From positions 2,542,001-2,606,000 of the forward strand of contig JAHQRK010000002.1 in assembly GCA_019828595.1 (NCBI GenBank): a stretch of 64,000 nt of DNA. Direction: 5' to 3'. The stretch comes from Aphanomyces cochlioides. Taxonomy: Eukaryota > Oomycota > Saprolegniomycetes > Saprolegniales > Verrucalvaceae. The translations under genes were made by a program, and so were the position numbers. Under the pieces are notes generated by a model that had not been told where the DNA came from, searched no databases, and was given only the letters and a program-made list of their open reading frames with translations. Positions 43,896 through 56,036 of the stretch are shown here, piece by piece (the stretch's first letter is position 1; every line of letters starts with the position of its first letter).

Positions 43896-46800
43896 ATGCT
43901 GCAGCGTCTACGTCGACGATCGGCCCTTGTATGTGTCTGCATTGGTCTCGCCCTTCCTGGGGGAATTGAGGGTCATGGCTTCCATGCTTCTACGTTTGAC
44001 GATGGTACGTTCTTGATAAATCACTCATTTGCTAATCGTGATGGTCGGTAGTGTTGCAAAGAGTTCCGCAAGACACGGCATTCGCGCCGGTCGAAGAAGT
44101 CCAAGTCGTGGCTTCATCGGCCAAATTAGCCGACGCTCCGTTTCCTGAAACTCTTACGGTGTCGTTGCGAACACAAGGCATCAACTTGGCGTTTGACGTG
44201 GCTCTCAAGCGGGATCTCTTTGCTTCCGATGCCATCGTGGTTGCCCACGACGGACCTGAAGCTGCACTTCTCAAGCAGAACGCGCCACGTCCTATCGCCT
44301 ACGCTGCGAAGCTGCCTGACAACGGCTACGTCCGATTGACGATCTTGGGCGAAGATGCCAACAAGTTTCACGCAACGATCAAACTCGCAGACCGTTTTGT
44401 CGTGGTTGATCCAATCGAGCACCACAAAGCTGCTATTCAAGACCGACTCCGTGCTGCTTCAGCATCGACGGGACTTGTGTCGTATGTGCTGCCTCTCGAG
44501 GCAGTGCAAGTGTCGACGGAAGCACATCGCCAGCTCGCTCAATGGGGACGCATGGCTGATTGTACATGGACCCCCAAGCAAATTACAGTTGGCGTTGCCT
44601 CTGACGCTGGCTTTACAGACGAGCACGGTAATGCTTCCAGAAGTCATCTTTGCATGTCATTGACTCTGGATTAGGGGGAGCTGCAAATACGCAAAGCTAT
44701 CTCACTGCTGTGTACAATTCCATCAATGGGCTCTATGACGATCAAATCGGCGTCCATTTGACAATCGGCACTTTCTTGATTGAGACAGCGGTGGGTGGTC
44801 CATCCTGGAACGTCGCCCCTGGCTCGTGCGGACCGATGGTTGACATGAACACACAGCTCGACGCTTTGAAAGCGTAAGCTTTTACAAGTTCGATCAAAAC
44901 GTGAATTTATTTGTAGATGGGTGGCGAGTGCGAGCGGTGTGCCTCTGTGTGGTCAAGAAGACTGCGGGACGTGGCATTTGCATACGAATTGCGACGCAGA
45001 TAAAGCCCGCACCGGAAATGTTGCTGGCCTAGCATGGATTGGCACGCTCTGCTCGAGCACGATGGGCTACAACACTGGCATTTCGATCGACGGTGGTGCA
45101 CAAACGTGGCTCATCGCAGGCCACGAGCTTGGGCACAACTTTGGAGCCAGCCACACATTTGCTGAAGGTGGAATCATGTCGTACGACTGGAATACGCCCA
45201 TGAAATTCTACGACAACGGACAAGTCTGCTCGTTTGTCAAGAGCGTCCTGAACAAATGCATTCGTGACTACACTCCAGCGCAGCCTCCATCGACCACAAC
45301 GACACCAACCACGACGACATCGACCTCCTCGCCAACTACAGCAACACCTAGACCGTCAACCACCTCGATGACATTTGCGCCCACCACACGTTCTCCTTCA
45401 CCAACAACGTCATTGACCCCAACGACGACAGTGCCGTCAAGCACAGCTCCTGGAAATCCTTGTGACTGTGCCAAAGAAAACTTGTGTCGAGAGGTCGACC
45501 GCCCTGGATGCCAAACTTTCCTCGGCAAACCTTATTGCTACGTCGTGGGATACGAAAAATGCACTCAGGCCAAACCATCAGCCACTTGCACCAATGCCCA
45601 AGGCAAAACACTCTACTACCTTGAATTCAATACGTCGACGTGCCCGACGCCTTCTCCATCAATGACAACTTTGGCTCCTCCAACAAGTACACCAACTCAA
45701 ACACCTGCACCAACGACTTCAGTAGCTCCATCTACGACAAAAGCGCCCACGACCACCACAACACCGAGACCCACAACAGCTCCAGCAACCACAGCAGCTC
45801 CTACGACAAGACCTACGACGACCACTGCGGCTCCGACATCGGTGAATTGGTCATCGAATACCTCAGCAACCAACGGAACCAACAACACAATCATCGCTCC
45901 AGCAACAACGCCTTATTTGAACGTGACGGACGATCCATGCAGCTGTTCCACCGACACAAAGTGCTCGTCCTTGCGAGGCGGAGGCTGCCAGATGCGCCAG
46001 GGCAAAGGCTGGTGCTACGTCAAGGATCCCAAGAAGTAAATCGCTCTATCCATTCGCTCCCCTTGACTCACGACTGTGCTTTGTAGATGCTTAGGCGATC
46101 AATACTTGGACTCTGCAGACTGCCCTGGACAAAAGTACATGCAATGTGACCCTGCAACAAATCGATCGGTCGTGTCGATCCCCAAAGACCCATGCGCATG
46201 CAGCACCACTACGAAGTGTCCAAGAGTTAGCTCCAAAGCTGGCTGCTTCCGTACTGATACGAGCAGCTACTGCTTTGTGGAAGACCCTGCCAAGTAAACC
46301 GCTGCTCTCGCGGATATTCGTTTGACAAGTGTGTAGATGTTTTGGTCCAGGCGTCATTTCCTCGAAGGTGTGCAAGAAGGAGAAATTGCGTCTCTGCTCG
46401 TCGAACCACTTGACAGCAACGCATTGGGTCGTGAGCGAATGGAGCGTTTGCTCGGCCATGTGCGGCGGCGGCAATAAGACTCGCACAGTCTCGTGCATGG
46501 ATCAGCGAGAAATTATCACTTTCGCCGACACTTCTTGTTGGTCTCCCAAGCCCATCACATCAGTCAAGTGCAATGTTCGGTCGTGCCCGACAAATGCTTT
46601 CAACAACACCACGCCATGCAAGGGTCCACCGCATTCAACTTGCAAGTCCCGCGCAAACAAACACCTTTGCGACTGTGCATGCAATCTGGGTTATGCCTAC
46701 CATCGAGGTCGACGCGAATGCATTCCGCTGCCACCAATTGAGCTGAGCAAAGTGTCTTGTCCGGAATGCAAAGGCGACGTTTATGGCTCTGGAAGTTTCG

Positions 46801-47120
46801 AAGTGCGGTCACACAACGTCGATTCTCTTGGACCTGTGGTTTGCGACGGCCGCGAGAGTGACACAAGTGATATTCAGCCATCGTGGCTCGCGGCATTCGA
46901 TGGCTCTTCCTCCGATGGGACGACAGATTCCGAGGCCGACCGGAATGGCACGAACATCGCGTTGATTGTGATCGCAACGTGCATTGCTGCCATTGCCGTC
47001 GTCCTAATTGTATTGGCATATCGCCGTCACACCGCAATGCGATCGCCATCGGTATCGTCGCCGAGAGATATCCAAACTCCCGTCTACATTGTCGGTTCCA
47101 GTCCAGGCGCGTTGTTGTAG
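43896..47120 (+). CDS. Membrane-anchored reprolysin-type metalloprotease with TSP1 repeat
   Basis: Six exons (43896-44004, 44052-44627, 44675-44873, 44917-46035, 46087-46293, 46337-47120) encode 997 residues. Domains in order: signal peptide (cleavage near GGIEGHG); prodomain; M12B-type catalytic domain with the zinc motif HELGHNFGASH and Met-turn in GGIMSYD; a Thr/Pro-rich mucin-like linker; about three cysteine modules of pattern DPCxC...GC...GxxYCYVxDPKKC separated by a second Thr-rich stretch; a thrombospondin type-1 repeat (SEWSVCSAMCGGGNKTRTVSC); an EGF-like segment; and a transmembrane helix (ALIVIATCIAAIAVVLIVLAY) with a short tail. This resembles ADAM/ADAMTS sheddases. Likely a surface protease for matrix or host proteins. 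Two introns split exactly before the CF/CLG start of each module, suggesting exon duplication. Confidence 0.9.
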
Positions 47121-47213
47121 GATAGTTTGAGGTTTGAAATACCTTCAAAACTTTATATATACAAATATATGAGCTCCATGTCAGATCTCATAGACAATAT
47201 TAAATGATATAGG

Positions 47214-47223
47214 TTATCCGGAT
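47214..47223. promoter_or_regulatory. TTATCCGGAT box upstream of the acid phosphatase gene
   Basis: One near-palindromic box ending 27 bp before ATG 47250, in an otherwise AT-rich promoter of about 130 bp. Confidence 0.5.
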
Positions 47224-47249
47224 GGCTTGGAAGATCTTGATTTTGGACG

Positions 47250-49123
47250 ATGAAGATCTTGGCGCTGGTACTGTGGACTGCCGCTGTGGCTGCTTCCATC
47301 TACGATGGCTGGGAGCTTCCTGAGTACTGCATGGAGCCAAATTCTATGGAGAGGTACAAGATCGAACCACTGAAGAGCAATCGGCCCTTGCAGCTTGTAA
47401 ACGCCCAAGTGATTGCTCGCCATGGAGCTCGAGCTCCATACTACCGTGTCTTTTGCTGGGAAAAAGCTGCGAGCCCTGTGGATGCGACGTGGAACTGCTC
47501 CACGGGCTCAGTTTGGGTACGAATTGACAACTATCCTGCGTAGTATGACTTGATGATCGTTTTCTAGTCGGAAGATATTTGGAGTGGCAGCAAACGCGGC
47601 TTTGGTCGCTTGTACAAGAAACAGTACCTTGACGGGGAAAACATTCTGACTGGAACATGCTCTGTTGGAGGCCTACTTCCACTTGGACGAGACCAACATC
47701 GCCGAATGGGAGAGTAAAGACGAGAAGTTCAAAGTTTGAGTTCTAACCGAGGGGTAGACTTTTGCGAGAGGCATACATTGGCCATGGACCGTTGAAGCTG
47801 TTCAACACATCCAATTTGAAAGTACAACCGACAGCTTGATTAATAGCTTTGTTTCTCTTGTAGGCTATTCCAAGACACGAAATCTACTTGCGCAGGTAGA
47901 GATGGCGAATCCACGAATATTCATGATATTTCGATAGCGACGATGAAGAGCGAACACTTGGATCCGGCCAAGTCTGTCCCTGAGCATTGTCCCAAAACTC
48001 TCAATTCTCTAGGCTTTGGTTGATGGCATGTTTCCATACGTCCACTCAGACGATACAGACACTGAGCACATGCTGACTTGGATGACTGCCGATGGAGCTA
48101 CGGATTACATTGACCACAAGAACGACAATTCATGTCCTGCATTGAATCATGTATATCTCTCCTTTTGTTCTCGGACTTACTGTTAATGCTGTAGATAATG
48201 GACGAAGCCAAGAAGTCGAATGCATGGTCTGCTAATGCAAAATCTCAGGACGTAAAACAGCTCGAGCGAGATTTCGAACAGATTGTCGACGGCAATTTCT
48301 CATGGGATACGTGTTTGGAATGCCTCATGATTGCCAGGTATGCAACTTGCAATAGCTTTGATGCAGTTTCTATCTTAGGTGCAATAATATTCCATTGCCT
48401 GCCGGGACGACACCCAAAATCTTCGACGGGCTCATTGGCCAAGTCCAGACCCGCAAGAAAATAGTCCTCACTTATCAAGACGCATGGTATGCTAAGGTTG
48501 ATATGCATCGCATGTGGGTGGACGTCCTTGATCGCATCGATGCTGCTATCTCAAGTCCGGCCAAGATCCCCAAACTTTTTCTTACCATCGGTAAGTTCTT
48601 GTCAGTAACCAACGTCAATATATGTCCAGGCCATGATTCAACTATCATGCCCATGATGGCTGTATTGCTTGGTGACTCCTGGGACGGCGCATGGACTACT
48701 TATGCAGGAACACTCCTAATTGAGCTGTACAAGGTACAGCTGCAATCTCTTGGGCATCTTCCATCTTCACATGCAGGAACGCAACGACGAAAGAGCGTTC
48801 GCAATTCGGGTTTTGTACAATGGGAAGCCGCCGTTGCTTCCATTTTGCAAGGACGGTGCGCAGAAATTGTGTCGCAGTAGACTAACCTTGATGCTGTAGT
48901 TGTGTGCGATTGGAGTGCATTCAATGCGTCGCTGGCATTCGCGAGGCAAGAGCGACCATGTGCAATTCCAATCCGAGCAACGTTGAGCTTGTGGAAACCC
49001 CATATCCTTCATTGGCTTGGAGCAGCCTTTCTCTTCCTCATTTGCGTTGCATTGACTATTCTCATGGTGCGGGAACTCAACATTCGTCAACAAGACCCCG
49101 CGTTGCTGCCTCTCCTGGGATAA
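47250..49123 (+). CDS. Membrane-anchored histidine acid phosphatase family protein
   Basis: Eleven exons (47250-47516, 47568-47713, 47758-47821, 47864-47895, 47938-47971, 48013-48150, 48195-48337, 48379-48590, 48630-48733, 48777-48855, 48900-49123) with introns of 39-51 nt encode 480 residues. A signal peptide (MKILALVLWTAAVAAS) precedes the family signature AQVIARHGARAP, whose His is the phospho-acceptor. The proton-donor HD motif is in TIGHDSTIMPM, formed across an intron. Cysteine pairs suggest disulfides. A C-terminal hydrophobic helix (AAFLFLICVALTILMV) predicts a type I membrane protein. The family includes lysosomal and secreted phosphatases, phytases and 2-phosphoxylose phosphatase; the substrate is unknown. 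The stop is 15 bp from the convergent reductase stop. For the tenth intron I prefer a 44-nt intron (donor at 48856) over a 23-nt alternative. Confidence 0.88.
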
Positions 49124-49138
49124 CGGAAAAGAACCTTG

Positions 49139-50877
49139 TTACCATACTTCAGCGACATATCGTTTCTCGACTTGCATAGCGTTCAAATATGCCTTTGCGT
49201 CTTCCGTGGACCAGCCTAGATGTCGCTCCATGCATTCAACAAGCGTGCGCTTGACATCGCGACCCATGGCCAATGAGCCACACACAAAGACGTAGCCGCG
49301 TTGTTCAACTACGTACTCGCAAACACTCGCTGCGTCTTGATGGAGCAGATCTTGCACATATTGCTTCTAACGCAATGTTCAGAGGTCGATCAATGTGCCG
49401 TCTTACCTTGGAATTGTGTTGAGAGAATGCAGGACGATAGTCTTTGAGCAAACCACCTTTAACAGCAGACTCGATTTCGTCGTGATATAACCAGTCAACG
49501 TCAGGAGCCCGGCATCCATGGTACAATGCAACATCTTTGGGTCTGTTTGGACGTCGTTTCAGGTCTTGTAGCATGCCACGAAAAGGTGCGATGCCTGTTC
49601 CAGTGGCAATGCAAAGCCAGGGTGCATTCAACGAAGGCAACGTAAAAAGCTTTGTCCATACTTGACTGAAACTTGACGGTGCAATGGCAGCATGGATTTC
49701 ATCGCCTGGAGACTTTGCTCCAAGGAAGACAGAGCAACGACCGTTTGGTTTGGCGGCAACTGCAAGCGCGACAGTTGATGGATCTTGAAGTGGGGATGAT
49801 GCAATTGTGTAATTTCGAGCGGTGAGGGATGATGCAATACTGAGGAAACTTGGGACACTTAGACGGATGGAAGGATGCATTTCCAGAACATCGACCAGTG
49901 TCAAGGTATTGATCATATCGGCAGCCTCCAACAATATCTCGCGATCACCTGAATCACTGGCATGAGTGCTTAAGAGTCGCAAAATGCGTGGCGACGGAGG
50001 AGATGCCAGATCCACACACCACTTCAGAAGTGTTGCAAGGGTAGTCCATTCTTGATGGTACTTCGTTGGATGATTGACTTTGAGCAGTGAAGCACCGTCA
50101 GCAGAGTCGAGGCGGGCGAGACAACGCTCGACCAGAGAATCAGCATTGGGCATGTGCACAGTTAAATTGGCTGCAGTCTCGAAGGAATCCCGTGGCGAAA
50201 TATCGATTTCAATGTGATAGACTGAACGCTCGTTTGTGTGGCTGAGGACCCTTGAGGCTGAGACGCAGAACTTCGAGACTCCTTCAGGCATTGCTGGTAT
50301 ATCAACGGGGAAATCTTCGGGAGCGAAAGTGATCTCGATTTCTTCAACAAAGGGTGGTGGAGGTGTGGAGCCTTCTGTATGGGCTGCCCAGCGAATGCTG
50401 TCTTCGTATTCGAGTAGTTGTTCCTACGGAATACGTCGACATCGTTTGCGATTGACAGGCTCACATTGTAGACAAGTAGGACGCAGTTTGGACAATTGAG
50501 ATTGCAGCATTCGTCGGGCAGTGGCTCCCGTGGAGGCTCAAGCCGTGGAATTCGTGGAGGCTAGACCACCGAAGTGATGTTCATAGAACTTGGATGAGTA
50601 CCTGTGGTGGCTTTTCGGCGCGTTTCTTCCGAGCCAGCTCACGCTCAAACTCGAGAAAGGCATCCATGCTGTAGCAAGCTGCACCACGTCGGGCAATCGT
50701 TCGCCGTAGCAAGCCTGTCAACATCATGTTTGTCTGATGTCGCGTTTCGGAGGGAATTTTATCGAGCCACTCTATTTGAGGATTTGTAACATGTGGTACT
50801 CCATCAGGAAGTGGACATACCCGAGGGATATCAAGCGTCATTTCTGTTGATCCACGCCGATCCATTTCGTAGCGCAT
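49139..50877 (-). CDS. FMN-less NADPH/FAD reductase with N-terminal oxidoreductase-like domain
   Basis: Four exons (50877-50602, 50560-50465, 50423-49407, 49366-49139) with introns of 40-41 nt encode 538 residues. Residues 1-92 are helical and end in a basic stretch. Residues about 93-125 form an oxidoreductase-like motif (EPLPDECCNLNCPNCVLLVY, similar to the OXLD1 family). The rest is the reductase part of a cytochrome P450 reductase: an inserted connecting domain, the FAD-binding RNYTIASSP, pyrophosphate/NADPH motifs ATGTGIAPFRGML and YVFVCGSLAMG, and a C-terminal Trp (VAEVW) as in CPR. No FMN/flavodoxin domain is present, so electrons probably pass to a separate carrier. Function is inferred only as an NADPH-dependent electron-transfer protein. 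Confidence 0.85.
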
Positions 50878-51044
50878 TTCCAGACGTTCTTCTTTCTTTC
50901 CAAAAGGTTAAGGGATCTCGAAGAAATTCACGTGCAAATTATCAATCGCTCCATGATGGGGAAAGCATTTCAGCTGAAAAATTGCGATCGTGCTGCAAGA
51001 GGTTGGAGCTGACATGAACGTTGGGCTTTCGTCACCGATTCATT

Positions 51045-51076
51045 TTGAATGAGAGATGACTTGAATGAGAGATGAC
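51045..51076. repeat. Two tandem copies of a 16-bp unit
   Basis: TTGAATGAGAGATGAC is repeated perfectly head-to-tail (51045-51060 and 51061-51076) in the divergent promoter. It is probably a recent slippage duplication. Confidence 0.85.
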
Positions 51077-51268
51077 CCAGACGTCGGGGACTATTCCAAA
51101 TGAATCACACCGCTTTTCAAGCCTCAAAAGTGCGAACCACCGACTTCGCTGCATTCGCAACATAAACGCGCAACTTGTCTACCATTCCGTCTTGTCTTCC
51201 TCCCTCTTAGAGGAGACATCCCTCATACAACGCAGCTGCAGGCTTTCCGCGCCCCAAGAATGTTGCGA

Positions 51269-51280
51269 TTATCCGGATAA
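51269..51280. promoter_or_regulatory. TTATCCGGATAA palindrome upstream of the RRM gene
   Basis: A perfect 12-bp palindrome 85 bp before ATG 51366, the best single example of the recurrent upstream motif in this window. Confidence 0.6.
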
Positions 51281-51365
51281 TACCGAAATCCGCATAAAAT
51301 TGTCAAAATCTATAATGCATCCAATGTTTTGATATCAAATTCTAAGGGTTTACTGCACCAACCAA

Positions 51366-52499
51366 ATGCGTTGGCTGTCACTCTTCGATTTGACAAGGAT
51401 GTTCCGTGTCGCGAGCCGTGTGTGCAGACAAGTGCTGCCCCAATTGGCGTCCAAGGCTTCCTTGACCGCCCCCGCCTTCCAAGCTGTGCAAGCTAGCTTC
51501 GTTCCACGCTTTGCCAATCCTTCCTTCGCTGCCTCGTTGTCTTTGCCTCGTTTCTTTTCGTCCGAAGCACAAAACTCGACTGTGTTTGTCGGCGGCTTGC
51601 CATTTGAGACGACCGAAGATCAGCTTCGCGATGTGTTTGAAAAATACGGTGAAATTACCAACGTTCAATTCATGAAGCAACGCAATGGTCGTTTCAATGG
51701 CAAGGCCCTCGTTACATACAGTGAACCTTCAGAGGCTAAAGATGCTTTGGCCTTGGATGGCGAAGAACTTGGCAGCCGGTGGATGAAGGTTGCCATGGCT
51801 GTGGCACGTGAGCATACTGCTCGCCCTGATAATTGCGTCGCCGTCCGCGCCTCCAACTTGCCCTTCAATATTACCGAAGAGCAAGTGCGTTCTATGTTTG
51901 AACACTGCGGCGAGATCTCCCACATTTTCTTCCCGAAAGATCGCGACACTGGCCGTCTTATGGGCTATGCTTTTGTGGAATTTATCAACCCGAGCAGTGT
52001 GGACAAGGCCATCGATGTCTCTGGCGTTGAAGCTTTTGGCCGCCGCATTAACGTTGTGTATTCCACCGCTCGCAAGCCCCAAGGTGCCCACAAGCCTGAA
52101 GGCACCAAATCGGTCTTTGTGGGCAATCTTTCAGAAGAAGTGAACAGTGGCATGCTCCAAGATCTCTTTGCACGCTGCGGTGAAATTGAATCGGTGAGAC
52201 TTGCAACTGACCGTGAAACGGGCGAGCCTCGAGGCTTTGCATACGTCAACTTTGCAAACACCGAAGCCGTCGATGACGCAATCAAGCTTGCGGGCACGAC
52301 TTTGGAAGGCCAAGCTATCCGTGTCGCGTTTGTGCGTCCTCGTGACCAAGCCAACCGCCGCCAACGTGACGACTACGACGGCTCGAACTCCCGTGGCTTT
52401 GGCCGCACGAACGGCGAGCGAGGTTACGGCGGACGCGGAAAGCGTGGCGGTCGTGATGAAGGCCGTTTTGATCGCCAACGCCACGACAGCGATTATTAA
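51366..52499 (+). CDS. Three-RRM RNA-binding protein, probably mitochondrial
   Basis: 377 residues, intronless. The N-terminus is rich in Arg, Ser, Leu and Ala with almost no acids after residue 10 (MFRVASRVCRQVLPQLASKAS), a good mitochondrial presequence; ATG 51399 would give an even cleaner one. Three RRMs follow at about 70-145, 160-235 and 247-322. Their RNP2/RNP1 pairs are VFVGGLP with NGKALVTY-like, VRASNLPF with MGYAFVEF, and VFVGNLSE with RGFAYVNF. The C-terminus is an Arg/Gly-rich tail (RGYGGRGKRGGRDEGR). It likely binds organellar RNA. The neighbouring PPR-like gene also points to mitochondrial RNA work, though adjacency may be chance. Confidence 0.9.
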   Translation: MRWLSLFDLTRMFRVASRVCRQVLPQLASKASLTAPAFQAVQASFVPRFANPSFAASLSLPRFFSSEAQNSTVFVGGLPFETTEDQLRDVFEKYGEITNVQFMKQRNGRFNGKALVTYSEPSEAKDALALDGEELGSRWMKVAMAVAREHTARPDNCVAVRASNLPFNITEEQVRSMFEHCGEISHIFFPKDRDTGRLMGYAFVEFINPSSVDKAIDVSGVEAFGRRINVVYSTARKPQGAHKPEGTKSVFVGNLSEEVNSGMLQDLFARCGEIESVRLATDRETGEPRGFAYVNFANTEAVDDAIKLAGTTLEGQAIRVAFVRPRDQANRRQRDDYDGSNSRGFGRTNGERGYGGRGKRGGRDEGRFDRQRHDSDY

Positions 52500-53194
52500 A
52501 TAGAGGTTAGCTGATCTTTTCTACATGACAGATTCAAATTTCATTTCGTCCCCACTATCAAACATTACTCAAATGGTCATGTCAGCGATAGGTGAGCAGC
52601 CTTATAATATGTGCTCGGCTGTCAATGAGTCAAAACTGAATCGTGCATGGGGCGATTTGTATCTCCACCACTTTTGGCTTGTGTCAAGACGTTGTCATCG
52701 TGGTTTCTGACACTCGATATGGCGCTCAATAGCGACTAATTCGTTGCCGTAAATATCACAGAGCGAGCATGTCGTTTCCGACAGTCTGCAGTTGTCGGTT
52801 GGTGATCAATTAAATCTCCATCGCTCGTTTTGTACCATGCGCATTTGCTTGAGCAGACGGTCGAATTCGTCAGAGGCGCTCCGTCTGCAAGGATTTGGAT
52901 TACAACTAGCTTCGTTGGTCACTCTAGCATACAATGCCTATAGTATTCAGATGCAAATTTATTTAAGGGGCTCTTCATTGCGCTCATGGAGTTGGCTCCA
53001 TGGAGACCTTCTAGGGACTTGCGCTTGAAGTTGCTGGTGCCACATCAAAATAGCAGATTTTAATTGGCCAAAATGATAACTTTATTAACTTCCTAATGGC
53101 TATAATTTCAAATAATATTGCTGTGATTGGCTGAAATTAATCCAATGGAAAATAACCTCGGCTTGACAACCACTAAAAAAGTCAACTCTGTGCA
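52500..53194. other. Intergenic region, nothing recognised
   Basis: About 700 bp between two plus-strand genes. Short open frames lack any motif. The last 170 bp are AT-rich and probably hold the PPR-gene promoter. Confidence 0.5.
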
Positions 53195-56036
53195 ATGATG
53201 CTTCGACATGCGCTGTTGCGCAGCTTGCGGCAGTGCTCGAGTCTACCGACGAGATATATGACAGCGGCAGCGAAACCAAATAGCATGATTCTAGCACGCC
53301 CTGCTCTTATTCCGCTCATTGACACGGTGCACATTCGAGAATTTTCGTCGAAAGGCGAGCGCGAACTTCCACTGTTTACGTTTGCGGAAGTGAAGAAGCT
53401 ATACTCGACCAACAAAGAAGAACTCATCAACGATATTGGCATGCCAGCCTACTTTACGATGGTCAAGCGTCTTAAGTTGACATGGCGCGACTTTTGCGAA
53501 CGCACGCCATACCCATCTGCGGCAGATCTCAAATCGTATTTCAATGCTGGCAAAGCACTCGACATGGACACTGTTCTCATGGAAACGCTCTTGGCGATGC
53601 ATAAAGTCTTCCCCAAGGAACTCAAAGCGCGCCATTACATGGAATCACGCGTCGCCTTCCTTCGTTTGGGAAAGTACAATGAAATGCTCGAGATCTTTGA
53701 AACCGAGAAACGAGAGCATCCCAAGCCCCAGCCAATTTTTTATGTCTGGGCGCTTACAGCTTGCATTGAACTCAACAACTTGACGCGCATCAAAGAGCTC
53801 CTTGCTGAAATGAAGCATGAAGGCTACATGGTGCCCAACGAAACAGTCTCGCGTCTTCTATTCAATCTTGCCAAGCGAAGCGACAAAGCGAGCATTCTAG
53901 GTAAGCCCATCGCTCTATACCTTGTCTCCCTTGCTGTTCCGATTAGAATTGCTTCCAAACCTCGATCCTAATGTCGGCATTTGGACCGTTCAAGCCTTGA
54001 ATCGAACTCTGGCGTCTCTCGGTATGGTCGGATTGCCCCAAGAAGCGTTCAAATTCTACGGCGATTCGAGCATGGATCTTGATGCAACGACCTTCAAGAC
54101 TGTGCTTGAAATTGCCGTGCGCAACAAGTAAGCTCTTCCATCTTGCTCCAATGTACTGAACGATGCTGCTTCTAGCTGTATCAAGGAAGCAACCGACATT
54201 TTGCACAACCGCGCGTTGTTCGATTTGAAACTCGACACTCCCGACTACAACATCATCATTGAGGCACTCATTCTTCTCAACCGCACAGACGAAATTCCGC
54301 TCATCCTGCAAGAAATGGCCGATGCTAGAGTCCCCCGCAACGGCAAGACGGAGAGTTTGGTGCGCACTCTCTCCATCTCGAGTCGTAGCCAAGCACGAGC
54401 AACGAAGTAATGAAACATCTCTGGAAGTGTCGGTTCTAACATCTTCACTTCCGTAGGAGCATTCGACGCGAACAAGATGAGCAAGATGCTGCCGATATTC
54501 GTCAAAAACTCGACAAGAAGCAGCTTCATGACGCCGCGGCCCTTGCCGACGACATCCTTGCTCGAAAGAAGACACCCAAGTTGATTTCGCCCATTTTGGA
54601 AGCGTACCTCGCTACGAATCAGCACGACAAGATCGACGCTGTGGTGGCGTCCATGCAACGCGAATCGTGGCCTGCGCCTATGAAAGGCATCATTTTGCTT
54701 CTTAACCATTATTGCCGCCGCTCTCGGGATGCTCATGGCAAGACCGTGATTCAGGATTCCTCTCGAGCCTTTGAAGTGTACAAAGCGGCTAAAGCACAGA
54801 AGATGTCGATCCATCAGCCAAAGCAACTCTATCCCGTCTTGATGCAACTCGGCGAGTGGGAAGCTGCCGTCGAGCTGTTTGAAGCGAGTTTGGAGAACGA
54901 AAACCACCCCACCAAAGGTTTCCGCACAAACAACACGGTTCGTCTCGAAGCTTTCAACGACGTCGTGCGTACTTGCGCCAAGATGCGGCAATACAATGCA
55001 ATGACTCGCGTCGTGGAGAAAATGGTTGCGCATGGCCACGAGGTACACACCAGATGAGGCAACTTCATGGAGAATTCATGCCATTGTAGGTTTCCCCTGG
55101 CGTGTTCAACTCTATGTGGTTTGATCCGATCAAGTATTCCTTCCATGGCATCTCGGACATTTCGTCAAAAGATCGCGCGGACTTGCTGACGGAATTTGCG
55201 GCCGCTGTCGCCACGAGCATTCGGTTATCTCGTGCTGTCTCGACGACACTGACGACGTTTGCTCTAGGACGATCACGAGCCATCGACCAACTTTCCAACC
55301 GACTTATGACATGCTAAACTCGCTTACGAACCTTTTGTTCTATGGCAACCAGCGCCAAACGCTCTTGGACCTCTACCGTCAAGCGAAACACGACCCCAAG
55401 AAGCACGCGCTGCCTGAAAAGACATACCAGAAACTCCTCCAAGTCGCGACGATCTATGGCCGCAACTTGGGCGAAACACGGGAATTATACGCGGAGGCCA
55501 TGGCTCAACTCCCCGACATTAAACAACCAGGCCATCTTGAAGCTTCTCTCGTCCGCGCGATCGCACAAGCTGGTCACATGGACGAAATGCTCCATTTCTT
55601 AGCCAAGCATCCCTCTGGCAATTCGTTCCGCGGCGCGCTCGAGGTCTTAGTCACGACACGCCGATTTGCAATGGCGCAAGAAGTGTTGCAAATGATGCTC
55701 GATGCGTCTTTCAAGCCGAGCGCGTCGCTCATGATCAAGTCGCTTGGAGTATTCCGCCGCGCTGTTGGCGACAACGCCACTGAACCAGTGCCTCTTACCG
55801 CCTTCCTCGATGCGTTTGAACGACAAGTTGTTCAAAATGGACAACTTGTGACCAAGAGCCAAGACGGAAACGACTTCCAGGACATTTCCATGGGTGATGT
55901 TCGTCGAATTTATTCCATGGCGGTGAAGATCTATGAAGCCAGCAACCAGCACCAAGAAGCCAATGCATTGAAGCAACGCATGAAGACTTTGGGGATTCGC
56001 GCCGTCGAAGGACCGGAGCAAACTTCGTACGAATAA
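53195..56036 (+). CDS. PPR-like helical-repeat protein, probably mitochondrial
   Basis: Six exons (53195-53900, 53947-54127, 54176-54406, 54457-55042, 55090-55223, 55268-56036) encode 868 residues. ATG 53195 opens a basic, Ser/Ala-rich presequence (MLRHALLRSLRQCSSLPTRY). The body is almost entirely paired helices of about 35 residues. Units such as VWALTACIELNNLTRIKELLAEM, split here by family pattern, and NTVRLEAFNDVVRTC followed by AMTRVVEKMVAHGHE, resemble pentatricopeptide repeats. PPR proteins bind organellar RNA for processing or translation. The fifth intron uses a less common GTTATC donor, chosen because reading through gives an early stop at 55315-55317 before the long open last exon. 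Repeat register was not assigned. Confidence 0.82.

Larger units (their letters stand above)
50878..51365. other. Divergent promoter region, reductase and RRM genes
   Basis: No gene is seen. It holds a 16-bp tandem repeat and one TTATCCGGATAA palindrome, listed separately. Confidence 0.5.

Noticed and set aside
45268..45894. Val/Gly-rich minus-strand ORFs
   Set aside because: They are shadows of the Thr/Pro-rich linkers of the metalloprotease.
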